A stretch of 64,000 bases of DNA, taken from positions 1 through 64,000 of the forward strand of contig JAAELT010000631.1 in assembly GCA_024226315.1 (NCBI GenBank). The letters run 5' to 3'. The notes under the pieces are model-generated. The model did not search any database and was not told the origin of the DNA. It was given only the letters and a program-made list of their open reading frames with translations. Positions 52,170-59,855 of this stretch are shown piece after piece. How positions within the stretch are numbered: the first letter of the stretch is position 1; the number at the start of each line of letters is the position of its first letter. Source of the stretch: a bacterium (GTDB taxonomy: Bacteria > Acidobacteriota > Thermoanaerobaculia > Multivoradales > J023). Both the position numbers and the translations under genes were made by a program.

Positions 52170-53227
52170 GCGACGTAGCGCGCATCGAGCTGGCGCCGGG
52201 GTACTCGATCTCCCGCGTCGTCAACGGCGGCTGGCAACTCTCCGAGGGTCACGGCCCAACGATCGATCGAGAGGCCGTGATCCAGGATCTGCTGCGGCTG
52301 CAGGAGGCGGGTCTCACCACCTTCGACTGCGCCGACATCTACACCGGCGTCGAGGAGCTCTACGGCGACTTCCTGCGTCGCTACCGGCGGCGTACCGGCG
52401 ACCGGGAGCTGGTGGGCGTTCAGATCCACACCAAGTGCGTGCCCGACCTCTCCGACCTGCCGACCCTCGGCCGCCGCGACGTCGAGAAGATCGTCGATCG
52501 TTCGCTGCGGCGGCTCGGCGTCGAGCGGCTCGACCTGGTGCAGCTGCACTGGTGGGACTACTCGATCCCGGGCTGCGTCGACGCCGCCGGCTGGCTCGAC
52601 GACCTGCGCCACGCCGGCAAGATCCGGCTGCTCGGCGCCACCAACTTCGACGTCGCCCGCCTGCGCGAGATCGTCGCAGCCGGCATCGAGATCGCCAGCC
52701 ACCAGGTACAGTACTCGCTGCTCGACCGGCGCCCCGAGCACGGCATGACTCACCTTTGCGCCGAGCACGGCATCCACCTGCTGTGCTACGGCACCCTGGC
52801 GGGGGGATTCCTCGCCGAACGCTACCGACACCTCGACGGGCCGGGTGAGCCCGCCAACCGCTCGCTGGCCAAGTACCGCCTGATCGTCGAGGAGGCCGGC
52901 GGCTGGGATGCCTATCAGCAACTGCTCGACACCCTGCACGCCATCGCCGACCGCCACGGCGTCAGCCTCTCGGGCGTCGCCGTCCGCTGGGTGCTCGACC
53001 GGCCGCGCGTCGCCGCCACCATCGTCGGCGCCCGCGACAGCCGCCACCTGGGCGACAACCTGCGCGTCCTCGCGCTGCGCCTCGACGAGCAGGACCAGCG
53101 CCATCTCGACGAAGCGTCGGCCCGGCTGCGTCCACTCGCCGGCGACACCTTCGGCGTCGAACGGGTGCCCGGCGGACGTCACGCGCGGATCATGAAGACG
53201 GGTTTGAACCGAGAAGGGGAGGGCTGA
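52166..53227 (+). CDS. Aldo/keto reductase
   Basis: A 353-aa TIM-barrel NADPH-dependent reductase. The catalytic tetrad is visible as Asp and Tyr in FDCADIYTGVEELYG, Lys in IHTKCVPD and His in LVQLHWWD. The cofactor region near the end is IVGARDSRHLGDNLR. ATG 52166 is chosen since it overlaps the upstream stop; the frame extends further upstream but only through the neighbour gene. The substrate is unknown. Confidence 0.93.
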   Translation: MSDVARIELAPGYSISRVVNGGWQLSEGHGPTIDREAVIQDLLRLQEAGLTTFDCADIYTGVEELYGDFLRRYRRRTGDRELVGVQIHTKCVPDLSDLPTLGRRDVEKIVDRSLRRLGVERLDLVQLHWWDYSIPGCVDAAGWLDDLRHAGKIRLLGATNFDVARLREIVAAGIEIASHQVQYSLLDRRPEHGMTHLCAEHGIHLLCYGTLAGGFLAERYRHLDGPGEPANRSLAKYRLIVEEAGGWDAYQQLLDTLHAIADRHGVSLSGVAVRWVLDRPRVAATIVGARDSRHLGDNLRVLALRLDEQDQRHLDEASARLRPLAGDTFGVERVPGGRHARIMKTGLNREGEG

Positions 53228-53252
53228 ATCGCTCGATTCCAGGACTCTGGCG

Positions 53253-53504
53253 TCAGACCGCCTCGGCCAGCTTCTCTTGCAGCCAGAGATTCACCAGGGT
53301 CTCGGCGCTGACGCCTCGCCTCGCCGCCTGCAGTTCGAGCCGGGACAACAAGTCCGGCTCCAATGGAATGCCGCACCTGACCGTGAACTCGACGTCCGAT
53401 GCTGTCGCATCGTCAAAATCTGTGAAGTCGTGCTGATCCCAGAACTCGCCCATCTTCTCGAGGGAATCAGCGCGCGACACGCTACTCAGTCTATTTTCGC
53501 CCAT
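53253..53504 (-). CDS. BrnA-like CopG/RHH antitoxin
   Basis: An 83-aa protein. The C-terminal half is a ribbon-helix-helix-type segment (VRCGIPLEPDLLSRLELQAARRGVSAETLVN), and the N-terminal half has the MGEFWDQHDFTDF stretch typical of BrnA-type antitoxins. The start overlaps the toxin gene by 14 nt. The order toxin then antitoxin is the usual BrnT-BrnA arrangement. Confidence 0.85.
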   Translation of the reverse strand: MGENRLSSVSRADSLEKMGEFWDQHDFTDFDDATASDVEFTVRCGIPLEPDLLSRLELQAARRGVSAETLVNLWLQEKLAEAV

Positions 53505-53778
53505 AGGTTCGCCTCTCTTTCGGCTCCATGTCGCGAGCACTGATGACGATGGCAGTTTTCGTCGCGGGTTTGTAGACAAAGAACACCGCCAGGTATCTGC
53601 CGTCGAAGGTCTGGCCGAAGCCGGCGTAGACGTTGTCGCCCTCGATATGGCCCTTCTCCGCGAAGCGGATACGAGGACGCCCCAGCAAGACCTCCCGAGC
53701 CTCTCGCACAACGACACGGTGCTTCGTCTCGAGCTTCTGACGAATGCGCTCGGGACAGACAATGTAGTCGATGATCAT
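53491..53778 (-). CDS. BrnT-like ribonuclease toxin
   Basis: A 95-aa BrnT-family protein (RelE-like fold). Conserved elements are KHRVVVREAREVLLGRPRIR, the Arg/Tyr-rich centre, and the family signature RYLAVFFVYK with the final ISARDMEPKERR. BrnT toxins cleave mRNA and are neutralised by BrnA. The ATG is at 53778. It lies 118 nt downstream of the IrrE-TIR gene on the same strand, so the three could be transcribed together. Confidence 0.88.
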   Translation of the reverse strand: MIIDYIVCPERIRQKLETKHRVVVREAREVLLGRPRIRFAEKGHIEGDNVYAGFGQTFDGRYLAVFFVYKPATKTAIVISARDMEPKERRTYGRK

Positions 53779-53896
53779 GAATAGGGGACAGTTGGGAGAT
53801 TGTCATGGCCGAGAGGGGGCTGGCCTGAGATGCCATTCCCTCGATTGGATTGTACTCTACGGACGGAGTTGAACCGGCTGAATCGCCGATCGGCGC

Positions 53897-55087
53897 TCAA
53901 GACACCGTGACGGCCGGAAGGGGCTCGCGGCGCCGCGCTGAGATCGACTTGATCAGCAGCTCCAACGGGTCCGGCTCGGTCCGTCGGAAGTCGACGATCT
54001 GGACCGATTTGAGAAACAGGGGCAGCTCGGGCTCGCCGACGGTCCCGGGGAGAATCACCGGGATCACCCGCAGGTTGCGCTGCGCCCGCTGTTCGTTCAG
54101 GGCGTGGAGCTCCATCTCCTGCCAGCCTTCGACTCCGTGTGGCCCGAGGCAGAAGACGGCGCAGTCGATCGACTTGATCATTGACGCGACAGTTTTTTGC
54201 CAGACCTCGCCTGGGTCCAGCTCGCGACCCGCCAGCCATGGGAGCACCTCTCGGCGCTCGAGGCCATCGGCGATGTTGCTGACGCTCTCCAGGTCGTTCG
54301 AGTTGTAGGACACGAAGACATCGAAGCGCTGTCTCGGCTTCCTGGAACCGATCGTGACCAGGTCATGATCTTCGAGCTGGATCGCCATCGCCTCGTGCGA
54401 CACTCGGAAGAGCTGGGCGAGGGATCTGTCTCCGGTTTCGGCAGAGAAGGGCAGCGACCGGGCGACGAGCCGGGAGATCGTGCGCCGGTCCATCTTCTCG
54501 AGGTCGGAAGCGCGAACGCGGCCGTCGATGCTGAGGTGGAGGCGATTCGCAAGCTCCTCGAAGGTGAGGTTGGTGTCGAAGCGATCCATTCCGAACTGCC
54601 GGCGGAAGCGGGGCTCCAGCTGACGCCGCGGCATCAGGTATTCCGCCGCGAATTGATCTGCCTCGCGCTCTTCACTGGACCAGAGATCGTCCGTGGCGAC
54701 CTGGCCCGGTGGGTTTCGCTCTCCGGTGGGGCAGGCTCGTGGCGGATCCCGGTAGAGCACATGCTCCGAGTGCATCTCCAGGTGTCCGAGCTCGTGAGCG
54801 AGCGTGAACCGGCCGACGAGGGGGCCGAAGAAGGACGAGATCAGAATCTTGCGAGCCCTGCGGTCGAGGAGCCCGGCGACTTTGTCCTTGACTCCCCGGC
54901 GTTCCACCGGGATTTCGGGAACCCACTCGACGGTGTAGCCGTGCAGGTGGCGGAGCGCGATCTCGGGATCCAGCATGTCCAGTGGATCGGGGCGATGCTC
55001 CCAGATGGAACGCCACCGGCGGTAGACCTTGCGCAGGATCTTCCTCGCGCGCTCACGAGGATCCACGGTGCTTCCAGCTTTTGGCAA
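53897..55087 (-). CDS. ImmA/IrrE metallopeptidase fused to a TIR domain
   Basis: A 396-aa single-chain protein. Residues about 40-190 form an ImmA/IrrE zinc peptidase with the HELGH motif (H98, E99, H102) and the downstream EREADQFAAEYLMPR that supplies the third ligand. Residues about 255-375 are a TIR domain starting FDVFVSYNSNDLESVS, with LDPGEVWQKTVASMIKSIDC and the putative catalytic Glu in GWQEMELHAL (E324 or E326). TIR domains of bacterial defence proteins cleave or convert NAD+. ImmA/IrrE peptidases usually cleave an XRE-type repressor, and no XRE gene is adjacent. The start is TTG with GGGAG before it. A perfect inverted repeat lies just upstream. Confidence 0.88.
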   Translation of the reverse strand: MPKAGSTVDPRERARKILRKVYRRWRSIWEHRPDPLDMLDPEIALRHLHGYTVEWVPEIPVERRGVKDKVAGLLDRRARKILISSFFGPLVGRFTLAHELGHLEMHSEHVLYRDPPRACPTGERNPPGQVATDDLWSSEEREADQFAAEYLMPRRQLEPRFRRQFGMDRFDTNLTFEELANRLHLSIDGRVRASDLEKMDRRTISRLVARSLPFSAETGDRSLAQLFRVSHEAMAIQLEDHDLVTIGSRKPRQRFDVFVSYNSNDLESVSNIADGLERREVLPWLAGRELDPGEVWQKTVASMIKSIDCAVFCLGPHGVEGWQEMELHALNEQRAQRNLRVIPVILPGTVGEPELPLFLKSVQIVDFRRTEPDPLELLIKSISARRREPLPAVTVS

Positions 55088-55115
55088 CCCAGCGCTCCCG
55101 GAGCTCAGATCAGAT

Positions 55116-55151
55116 TCGGCGTCGACCGCCTGCCAGAGCGGTCGACGCCGA
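55116..55151. promoter_or_regulatory. Perfect 14-bp inverted repeat upstream of the IrrE-TIR gene
   Basis: TCGGCGTCGACCGC (55116-55129), spacer CTGCCAGA, then GCGGTCGACGCCGA (55138-55151), a perfect 14-bp inverted repeat. It ends 28 nt before the TTG start of the IrrE-TIR gene, in its leader or promoter. It could be an operator or a stable 5' hairpin that limits translation. Confidence 0.7.
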
Positions 55152-55718
55152 TGGAAGAGATGAGATACCGCGGTGCCGGGGGAGGCTCTTCGGTGGGAGT
55201 CTGAGCGGGTGAAAGCCCCGGTCTATGAGGGCGTTGACGCCGTCTCGGGGCCTGGCGGGGCAGGAGGGCGATACTGCCCTGGGTGCCTTGGAATGGGGAC
55301 AGGGCCGCGGCGGAAATCGACAGTCGGGACGCCAGCAGTCGGTAGAGCGTCCGTATCCTGAGCTGAGACCACATCATCGAGTACCTGCAAGCTTGCCGAC
55401 AGGGTACCAGCTTTAGCTAGGAATAAGCAAGCCATCTTTGCATAAGCCGATGACTAGCCTGTTTCAGGCTATGCTGGGCGGCCGGCAGGTCGATGCGTGG
55501 CCAACGAATCTAAGAGTCGAGCAGAAATCCGAAGAGCTGCTCTGCTAACTGGTGAGACAGGGTAGCAGCACATATGAAACCTGTCCAGAGGCTGCCTTGA
55601 TTTAGTCCCGATGTGACTGTTAAGATCCTAAATCCGCAGCTAAACGGCTCTTTGGCGACAATCGTAAACACTGTTAACCTGGAAATGTCTCGGGCTCCAT
55701 TGAAAGAAGAACTCCGTC
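55152..55718. other. Gene-free region of 567 nt with lower GC
   Basis: No convincing gene is seen. From about 55380 to 55700 the sequence is more A/T-rich than the rest. It holds TAGCCTG-TTT-CAGGCTA (55455-55471), a perfect 7-bp hairpin, further short GCTGCT/AGCAGC pairs near 55538-55570, and a near-palindrome GTAAACACTGTTAAC at about 55663-55677 just before the next gene. A small RNA or regulatory region is possible. Confidence 0.4.
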
Positions 55719-56507
55719 GTGAAGCAAACCACCCGCAAGCGCAGCCGGGCATATCCGGCCGTCGATCTCCCGGGAGCCATCGCCGTGATCGACGACCTGA
55801 CCCGCGAGCTGGGCTGGGAAGGGCAGAATAGGGCCGCGATGGCCGAGGCCCTCGGCTTTGCCAGCGCCAAGAGCGGCGCCGCCGGTCGCCTCATCGCGGC
55901 CATGTATCACTATGGTTTCTTGTCTCGTCGGAGTGGTCTCTACACTCCGACGGAGCTGGCCAGGCAACTCCTCGAGTCTCCGGCTGAGGAGGGCTTGCGA
56001 CGGGAGGCCTTCCTGCACCCCAAGCTGTTCCACGACATCGTGGAACGCTATCGAGACGTGGGCGCGGTGCCGCGAGACCTCGGTGAAGCGCTGGCCGCTC
56101 ATTGCGGCATCCGGCGCAAGGTGAGCCACGACGTCGCCCGGATCTTCATGGAATCAGCGCGGTATGCTGCCGTGCTTGCCGCGGACGGCGTTTTTCTCGA
56201 GTCGTTTCAGGCCCGCCGCAAGGATGCCTCCGGCCCGTTGGTAACCGACGCCGCGGAGATTGTGCCAGCCGATGGGCAATCGACCGATGCGGAGATCGGC
56301 GAGGATGTGGACCACGGGCACGTGGCGATCCCGATTGCGCTCGGACGCCGCCGCTTTGCCGAGCTGAAGGTGCCGGTGGATCTGGAGGAGAGCGACCTCG
56401 AGATCCTGAAAGCGCAGCTGCACGTGCTGGCCGTCCAGGTCGAAGTCAACCGACCGGCGCGCAAGCTACCGTTCGACGCGGATCGGTCGCGGCCCCGCGC
56501 TCGCTGA
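55719..56507 (+). CDS. DUF5343-like winged-helix protein
   Basis: A 262-aa cytoplasmic protein. The first 150 residues look like a winged-helix domain (MYHYGFLSRRSGLYTPTELARQLL), followed by a region KVSHDVARIFMESARYAAVL that resembles DUF5343 proteins. The C-terminal part, with ALGRRRFAELKVPVDLEESD, ends in a basic tail. The start is GTG, with AAGAAG upstream. Proteins with this look are often found in defence islands, but the link here rests on the neighbours. Confidence 0.62.
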   Translation: MKQTTRKRSRAYPAVDLPGAIAVIDDLTRELGWEGQNRAAMAEALGFASAKSGAAGRLIAAMYHYGFLSRRSGLYTPTELARQLLESPAEEGLRREAFLHPKLFHDIVERYRDVGAVPRDLGEALAAHCGIRRKVSHDVARIFMESARYAAVLAADGVFLESFQARRKDASGPLVTDAAEIVPADGQSTDAEIGEDVDHGHVAIPIALGRRRFAELKVPVDLEESDLEILKAQLHVLAVQVEVNRPARKLPFDADRSRPRAR

Positions 56508-56700
56508 TCCCGCGGCAGCGAAGGCGACGCCGGACGATCGGCGCGGGCGCACTTCGGCCTGCGCGGTCGGCTCCGACCGCCGGCGGCGGGGGACTTTGGG
56601 CTTCGCAGCCGCGCTGCGAGCGGGTGTCAGCGGGAATTCCGGTCTCTGGAACGGCCCGGGTCAGTCCTGGCACGGTGTTTCGGCGCTCCCCAGGCGTCCC

Positions 56701-56807
56701 GTGCCGGCACTGGCAGAGGGGATTCGGGCGCCTCGAACGGTCCGTGCCAGCGCTGGCTCAGGGAATTCTCGCCGGTGGACCGCCTCGTGCCAGTGACGAA
56801 TCCGCGG
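56701..56807. repeat. Degenerate 43-bp tandem repeat
   Basis: Two full units (56701-56743 and 56744-56786) start GTGCCGGCACTGGCAGAGGG and GTGCCAGCGCTGGCTCAGGG; a third partial unit begins GTGCCAGTG at 56787. The first 25 nt of each unit agree at about 20 positions, the rest less. A more distant copy, GTGTCAGCGGGAATTC, is at 56624. The repeat overlaps the 3' end of the gene on the minus strand. Confidence 0.5.
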
Positions 56808-57720
56808 TTTGGCGCCTTTCGTGCCGCTCGGGTGCTTTCGCGGCGCCGGTGAGGCGACGGGGCAGCCGTTCCAGCCAGACGAGGGCCGAGGCGGCCCAGG
56901 CGCGTGGGCGAAGGGCGGCGACGGCCCGGACCTGGATGCGGGCGCGCTTGCGCGTCTTCGGCCGCAGGCGGCGCGCCAACTCGTCTTCGCCGGCCAGGGC
57001 GAACAGGGCCTCGGCGGCGCGGGCGACGCGCAGGGTCGTGTCGTCGCAGGCTTCGAGCGCGCGGCGGCGGCGCTGGACTTCGTCTTGGGCGGTGACGCGG
57101 CGGTGCTCGAGCTCGGCCAGGCTGCGCTCCAGGCACAGCAGGCCGGGGCGCAGGCGCTCGACCCAGCCGGCGGGGTCGGGGCGCAGGCCGGGGAGCTCGG
57201 GGTCCGGCAGGCGCAGGGTGGAGGAGTCGAGGCGGTCGACCAGGCGGCGCGTCTCGGTCGCCAGCTCGGCGGCGCCGCGCGGGGTGCGCTCGGCGAGGCC
57301 GAACTGACGGCGGCAGGGAGCCGAGCCGTAGAGCTCGACCAGGGCCTTGCGCACCACGATCGCCTCGGCGTAGAGCTCTTGTCTTTGCTGCTGGCTCTCC
57401 CGCCGTAGCTGCTTGCACGTCATGCCGGCCAGCCAGCGCTCGGCGTCGGCCTCGTCGAGATCGCGCTCGGCCTTGCGGGCGAGGCGGGCGAGGAGCTGGA
57501 GCAGCAGCTCGACGTCGGGCATGGTCTCGCCCTCCTCGAGCAGGTCGCGCAGGCGGCCTTCGAGGGCAGTGGCGGCGGTGGCGCCCTGGGCCGTGAGCGC
57601 CGCCACCAGGGCGCTGACCGCTCGCTTGCGGTCGGTGACCATGAAGGAGTGACTGCTTGTCCGCCTCTGGCGGGACGAATTGCTTGTCCGCCGTTCGCGT
57701 TTGTGTTCTTCGGTGGGCAT
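56758..57720 (-). CDS. Hypothetical helical protein
   Basis: A 320-aa, Arg- and Leu-rich, mostly helical protein with no signal peptide. Visible features are a basic N-terminus (KRERRTSNSSRQRR), a helix bundle with ERWLAGMTCKQLRRE and the centre LVELYGSAPCRRQFGLAERTP with two Cys/Arg motifs. The ATG has GAGAGGAA before it. It follows the next unknown gene after 75 nt in the same direction and shares its frame. I do not recognise the family. Its last residues are encoded by the tandem repeat, so the true end may have been altered. Confidence 0.65.
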   Translation of the reverse strand: MPTEEHKRERRTSNSSRQRRTSSHSFMVTDRKRAVSALVAALTAQGATAATALEGRLRDLLEEGETMPDVELLLQLLARLARKAERDLDEADAERWLAGMTCKQLRRESQQQRQELYAEAIVVRKALVELYGSAPCRRQFGLAERTPRGAAELATETRRLVDRLDSSTLRLPDPELPGLRPDPAGWVERLRPGLLCLERSLAELEHRRVTAQDEVQRRRRALEACDDTTLRVARAAEALFALAGEDELARRLRPKTRKRARIQVRAVAALRPRAWAASALVWLERLPRRLTGAAKAPERHERRQTADSSLARGGPPARIP

Positions 57721-57795
57721 CGGAAATTCCTCTCGGGAACGAGAAAGGGGCGGCCAGCTGAAAGCCGGCCGCCCCCGGGGTTGGCGTGGAAGGGA

Positions 57796-58638
57796 TCAGG
57801 CGGTCTCGACCGCCGTTTCCGTGGCATCGTCGGTGTCGGCAGCCTCGGGCTCCGACTCTTCCGCCTCCTCCTGCTCGGTCGGCACGGGCTCGGCCGGCTG
57901 CGCCGAAACCTGCGCAACGCTCGCGCCGTGGGAGGACAGCCGAAGGCGGTCCGACTCGCCTTCCATGCCGGCGACGTCGTAGAGCGACTCCATCAGCCGC
58001 GCGACACGGCCGATCAGCTGATCGAGACGCCGCATCGAAATCAGCTTCGACACCAGGGTGTCCACCGATTCCTTCTCGTCGACCGGCAGGGCCTCGAGAG
58101 CCCGGTCCAGGCGCTGCAGCGGGCCGTCGAGGCCGGCGGCCAGCTCCTCGCGCTCGAACCGCCAGCCGGGGACCTGTACCGCCGGCAACGGCCGCGCGGG
58201 ATCGCGCAGCCATCGGCGGCAGCGGTCCGCCGTCTGGTAGAGCCGGCGAGGGTCGTCGGGGACCCGGATGTCGAGCCCCAACAGGCGAATGCCTGAGCCC
58301 TCGCCGAAGAGCGCCTCGAACGCGCGGCGGGTGTTGAGCATCACGCCGTAGGTCTCGGCCGATGCGTCGTCCCGTTCCCGCCGCGTGTCGCGAGAGTCGA
58401 TCAGGGTCTCCACGTGGTCGTCGTCCAGCCCGCGCACGGCGCGGATCTCGTGCTCGAGCTGCCGGCCCAGGTAATGCTGGGCCTCTTCCAGGGTGATCGA
58501 CGTGGTGCCCTCGGGCACTACGTCGGCGCATCTCGCGATGACTCCCGCCATCGCTCGACGATTGCGCCTCGGGTCGCTGGTGGCCGCCGCGACGCGGCTG
58601 CCCAGCTTGCCGAGGTTGTTGATTTGTTTGCTTGACAT
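57796..58638 (-). CDS. Hypothetical protein, first of a two-gene unit
   Basis: A 280-aa protein with a basic N-terminus, a helical middle (LEEAQHYLGRQLEHEIRAVR, YGVMLNTRRAFEALFGEGSG), and an acidic low-complexity tail of about 45 residues (Glu/Ala/Thr). No membrane helix is seen. It is the first gene after a strong promoter about 270 nt upstream, whose leader carries a 16-bp palindrome. The acidic tail here and the basic partner downstream could interact. I do not recognise it. Confidence 0.7.
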   Translation of the reverse strand: MSSKQINNLGKLGSRVAAATSDPRRNRRAMAGVIARCADVVPEGTTSITLEEAQHYLGRQLEHEIRAVRGLDDDHVETLIDSRDTRRERDDASAETYGVMLNTRRAFEALFGEGSGIRLLGLDIRVPDDPRRLYQTADRCRRWLRDPARPLPAVQVPGWRFEREELAAGLDGPLQRLDRALEALPVDEKESVDTLVSKLISMRRLDQLIGRVARLMESLYDVAGMEGESDRLRLSSHGASVAQVSAQPAEPVPTEQEEAEESEPEAADTDDATETAVETA

Positions 58639-58855
58639 GGGGAAGGGGTCTTTCTGGACTCGAGGTCCGATGTTTCTTGGGTTGTTTCGGGGCTTCGTCC
58701 GCGCGACGTCGCGCGGATGGAGTTGGTTCGCTCTCGCCCGGGGGGCCGCGAGGTCGTGGCCAGCGGGGGATACCCAGCCGGCGGAGCGGCGTGCGGCTCT
58801 CCCATTGCCTCGGCCACCGAACCGCCTCGAGACAGTCGTTGGCTGAGGAAAAAGT

Positions 58856-58871
58856 CGTCTCTCGAGAGACG
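58856..58871. promoter_or_regulatory. 16-bp perfect palindrome in the leader of the unknown operon
   Basis: CGTCTCTCGAGAGACG is a perfect palindrome located about 33 nt downstream of the -10 box on the minus strand. Its position in the 5' untranslated leader suits a repressor operator. Confidence 0.55.
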
Positions 58872-58903
58872 ATCGCGTAGAGGATTTTCATCAACATACG
58901 AGT

Positions 58904-58967
58904 ATTGTCCACATGGGGCCTACGCTTGTCAACAGTTAACTTGTCTGGTCAATTGACAACAGCTAAG
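58904..58967 (-). promoter_or_regulatory. Strong promoter with repeated upstream sites
   Basis: On the minus strand, TTGACA (58932-58927), a 17-bp spacer and GACAAT (58909-58904) match sigma70 well. Two similar sequences on the plus strand, GTCAACAGTTAAC (58928-58940) and GACAACAGCTAAG (58955-58967), sit 27 bp apart, the first over the -35 box. They look like regulator sites. The promoter drives the two unknown genes at 56758-58638. Confidence 0.7.
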
Positions 58968-58984
58968 ATAGCGAGTGCCCGTTA

Positions 58985-59122
58985 GACCATCGGCGAGGCG
59001 ATCCGCGCCGGTGTACTCGGCCGCGAGGCGGGTGGCGAGATGCGACATCTCGGCTTCGGCCTCACTCATCGAGACGCCGTCGCGCAGACGACCGAAGGCG
59101 TCCAGGTCGGCGCCCGCAACGC
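58985..59122 (-). pseudogene. Fragment of an FtsX/MacB-type ABC permease
   Basis: The minus strand of this gap encodes AFGRLRDGVSMSEAEAEMSH then LATRLAAEYTG, which matches the periplasmic MacB core (GRLKPGVSLxQAxAEM-LA-RLAxxYP) of the duplicated permeases abundant in Acidobacteriota. An in-frame TGA precedes it and the downstream side loses similarity before the promoter. Only about 45 codons remain, so it is a relic. The rest of the gap (59123-59266) shows nothing. Confidence 0.55.
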
Positions 59123-59266
59123 TGCTTCAGGCTCCCTGTCGATGATCGTGAGAAGGAAAGCGAGCCGGACCTCCGGGCGGCAGCCTCTCTGTGAGCTCAT
59201 GTTACGATCGGACTTGAGGATGGCCGCACGAAGCACGGCCGCGGCCCGGTTCGAAAGGAAACCGAT

Positions 59267-59695
59267 ATGAGGGGCTTGCCGATCGTCCTGATCATCGCCG
59301 CGTTGGCTTTTGCCCTCGGCTCCACCGCTTCCGAAATCGCGGAGATCACTCCCGGCGAGCCGTTTCGGCTAGCAGTCGGGGAAGCTGCGGCCCTGCCGAG
59401 CAAGGATCTGACGGTACGCTTTTCGGGTGTCGTCGGTGATTCCCGCTGTCCGAGCGACGTGACCTGCGTCTGGGCCGGCGACGCGCAGGTCGACCTGCGC
59501 CTCGAACGAAGTGACGACGAGATCTCGGTGTCGCTCCACACCCACGGCTCGGGCGAGGCCCAGGCTTTCGGGTGCACCTTGCGGCTCCTGGACCTCAGGC
59601 CCTATCCGAAGTCCACAGTCGACATCGCGCCCGAGGACTACATGGCGACGCTCGAGCTGACGGTGAACGAGCCGTCGGGACAAACAGGGCACTAG
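59267..59695 (+). CDS. Small secreted protein of unknown function
   Basis: A 142-aa protein with a signal peptide (LPIVLIIAALAFALGSTAS). The mature part is beta-rich and has the motif SRCPSDVTCVWAGDA, a paired-Cys pattern (C-P-x-x-V-x-C-x-W-x-G) that I have seen in short acidobacterial and bacteroidete exported proteins. A third Cys lies in the later FGCTLRLLDL. ATG 59267 follows AAAGGAAA. No function can be assigned. Confidence 0.72.
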   Translation: MRGLPIVLIIAALAFALGSTASEIAEITPGEPFRLAVGEAAALPSKDLTVRFSGVVGDSRCPSDVTCVWAGDAQVDLRLERSDDEISVSLHTHGSGEAQAFGCTLRLLDLRPYPKSTVDIAPEDYMATLELTVNEPSGQTGH

Positions 59696-59855
59696 CCGGC
59701 AGGAGAGGCGCGCGGAATTTTGCGCCACGAGGCCAGCGGAAAGAAGGCCGGAGGGCGGCCAAGTCGCCCTCCGGCGTGGTGGATGGATCGAGCGCCGGTC
59801 AGTGGCGTCGGTTCCACTGTCGCCGGCAGGGGATGAAATAGTGCGGGAAGCGTCG

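Noticed and set aside
55510..55752. An 80-codon open frame on the minus strand in the gene-free region
   Set aside because: It overlaps the start of the DUF5343-like gene, has no clear ribosome site and no recognisable pattern.
56660..56682. Sigma54 promoter-like TGGCACGG followed by TTTC
   Set aside because: The -12 GC element is not present at the required spacing, and no gene starts downstream in the right direction.
56627..58912. A 761-codon open frame on the minus strand starting near the strong promoter
   Set aside because: Its ATG lies between the -10 box and the expected transcript start, and the translation is low-complexity Arg/Pro sequence out of frame with the two genes that have ribosome sites.
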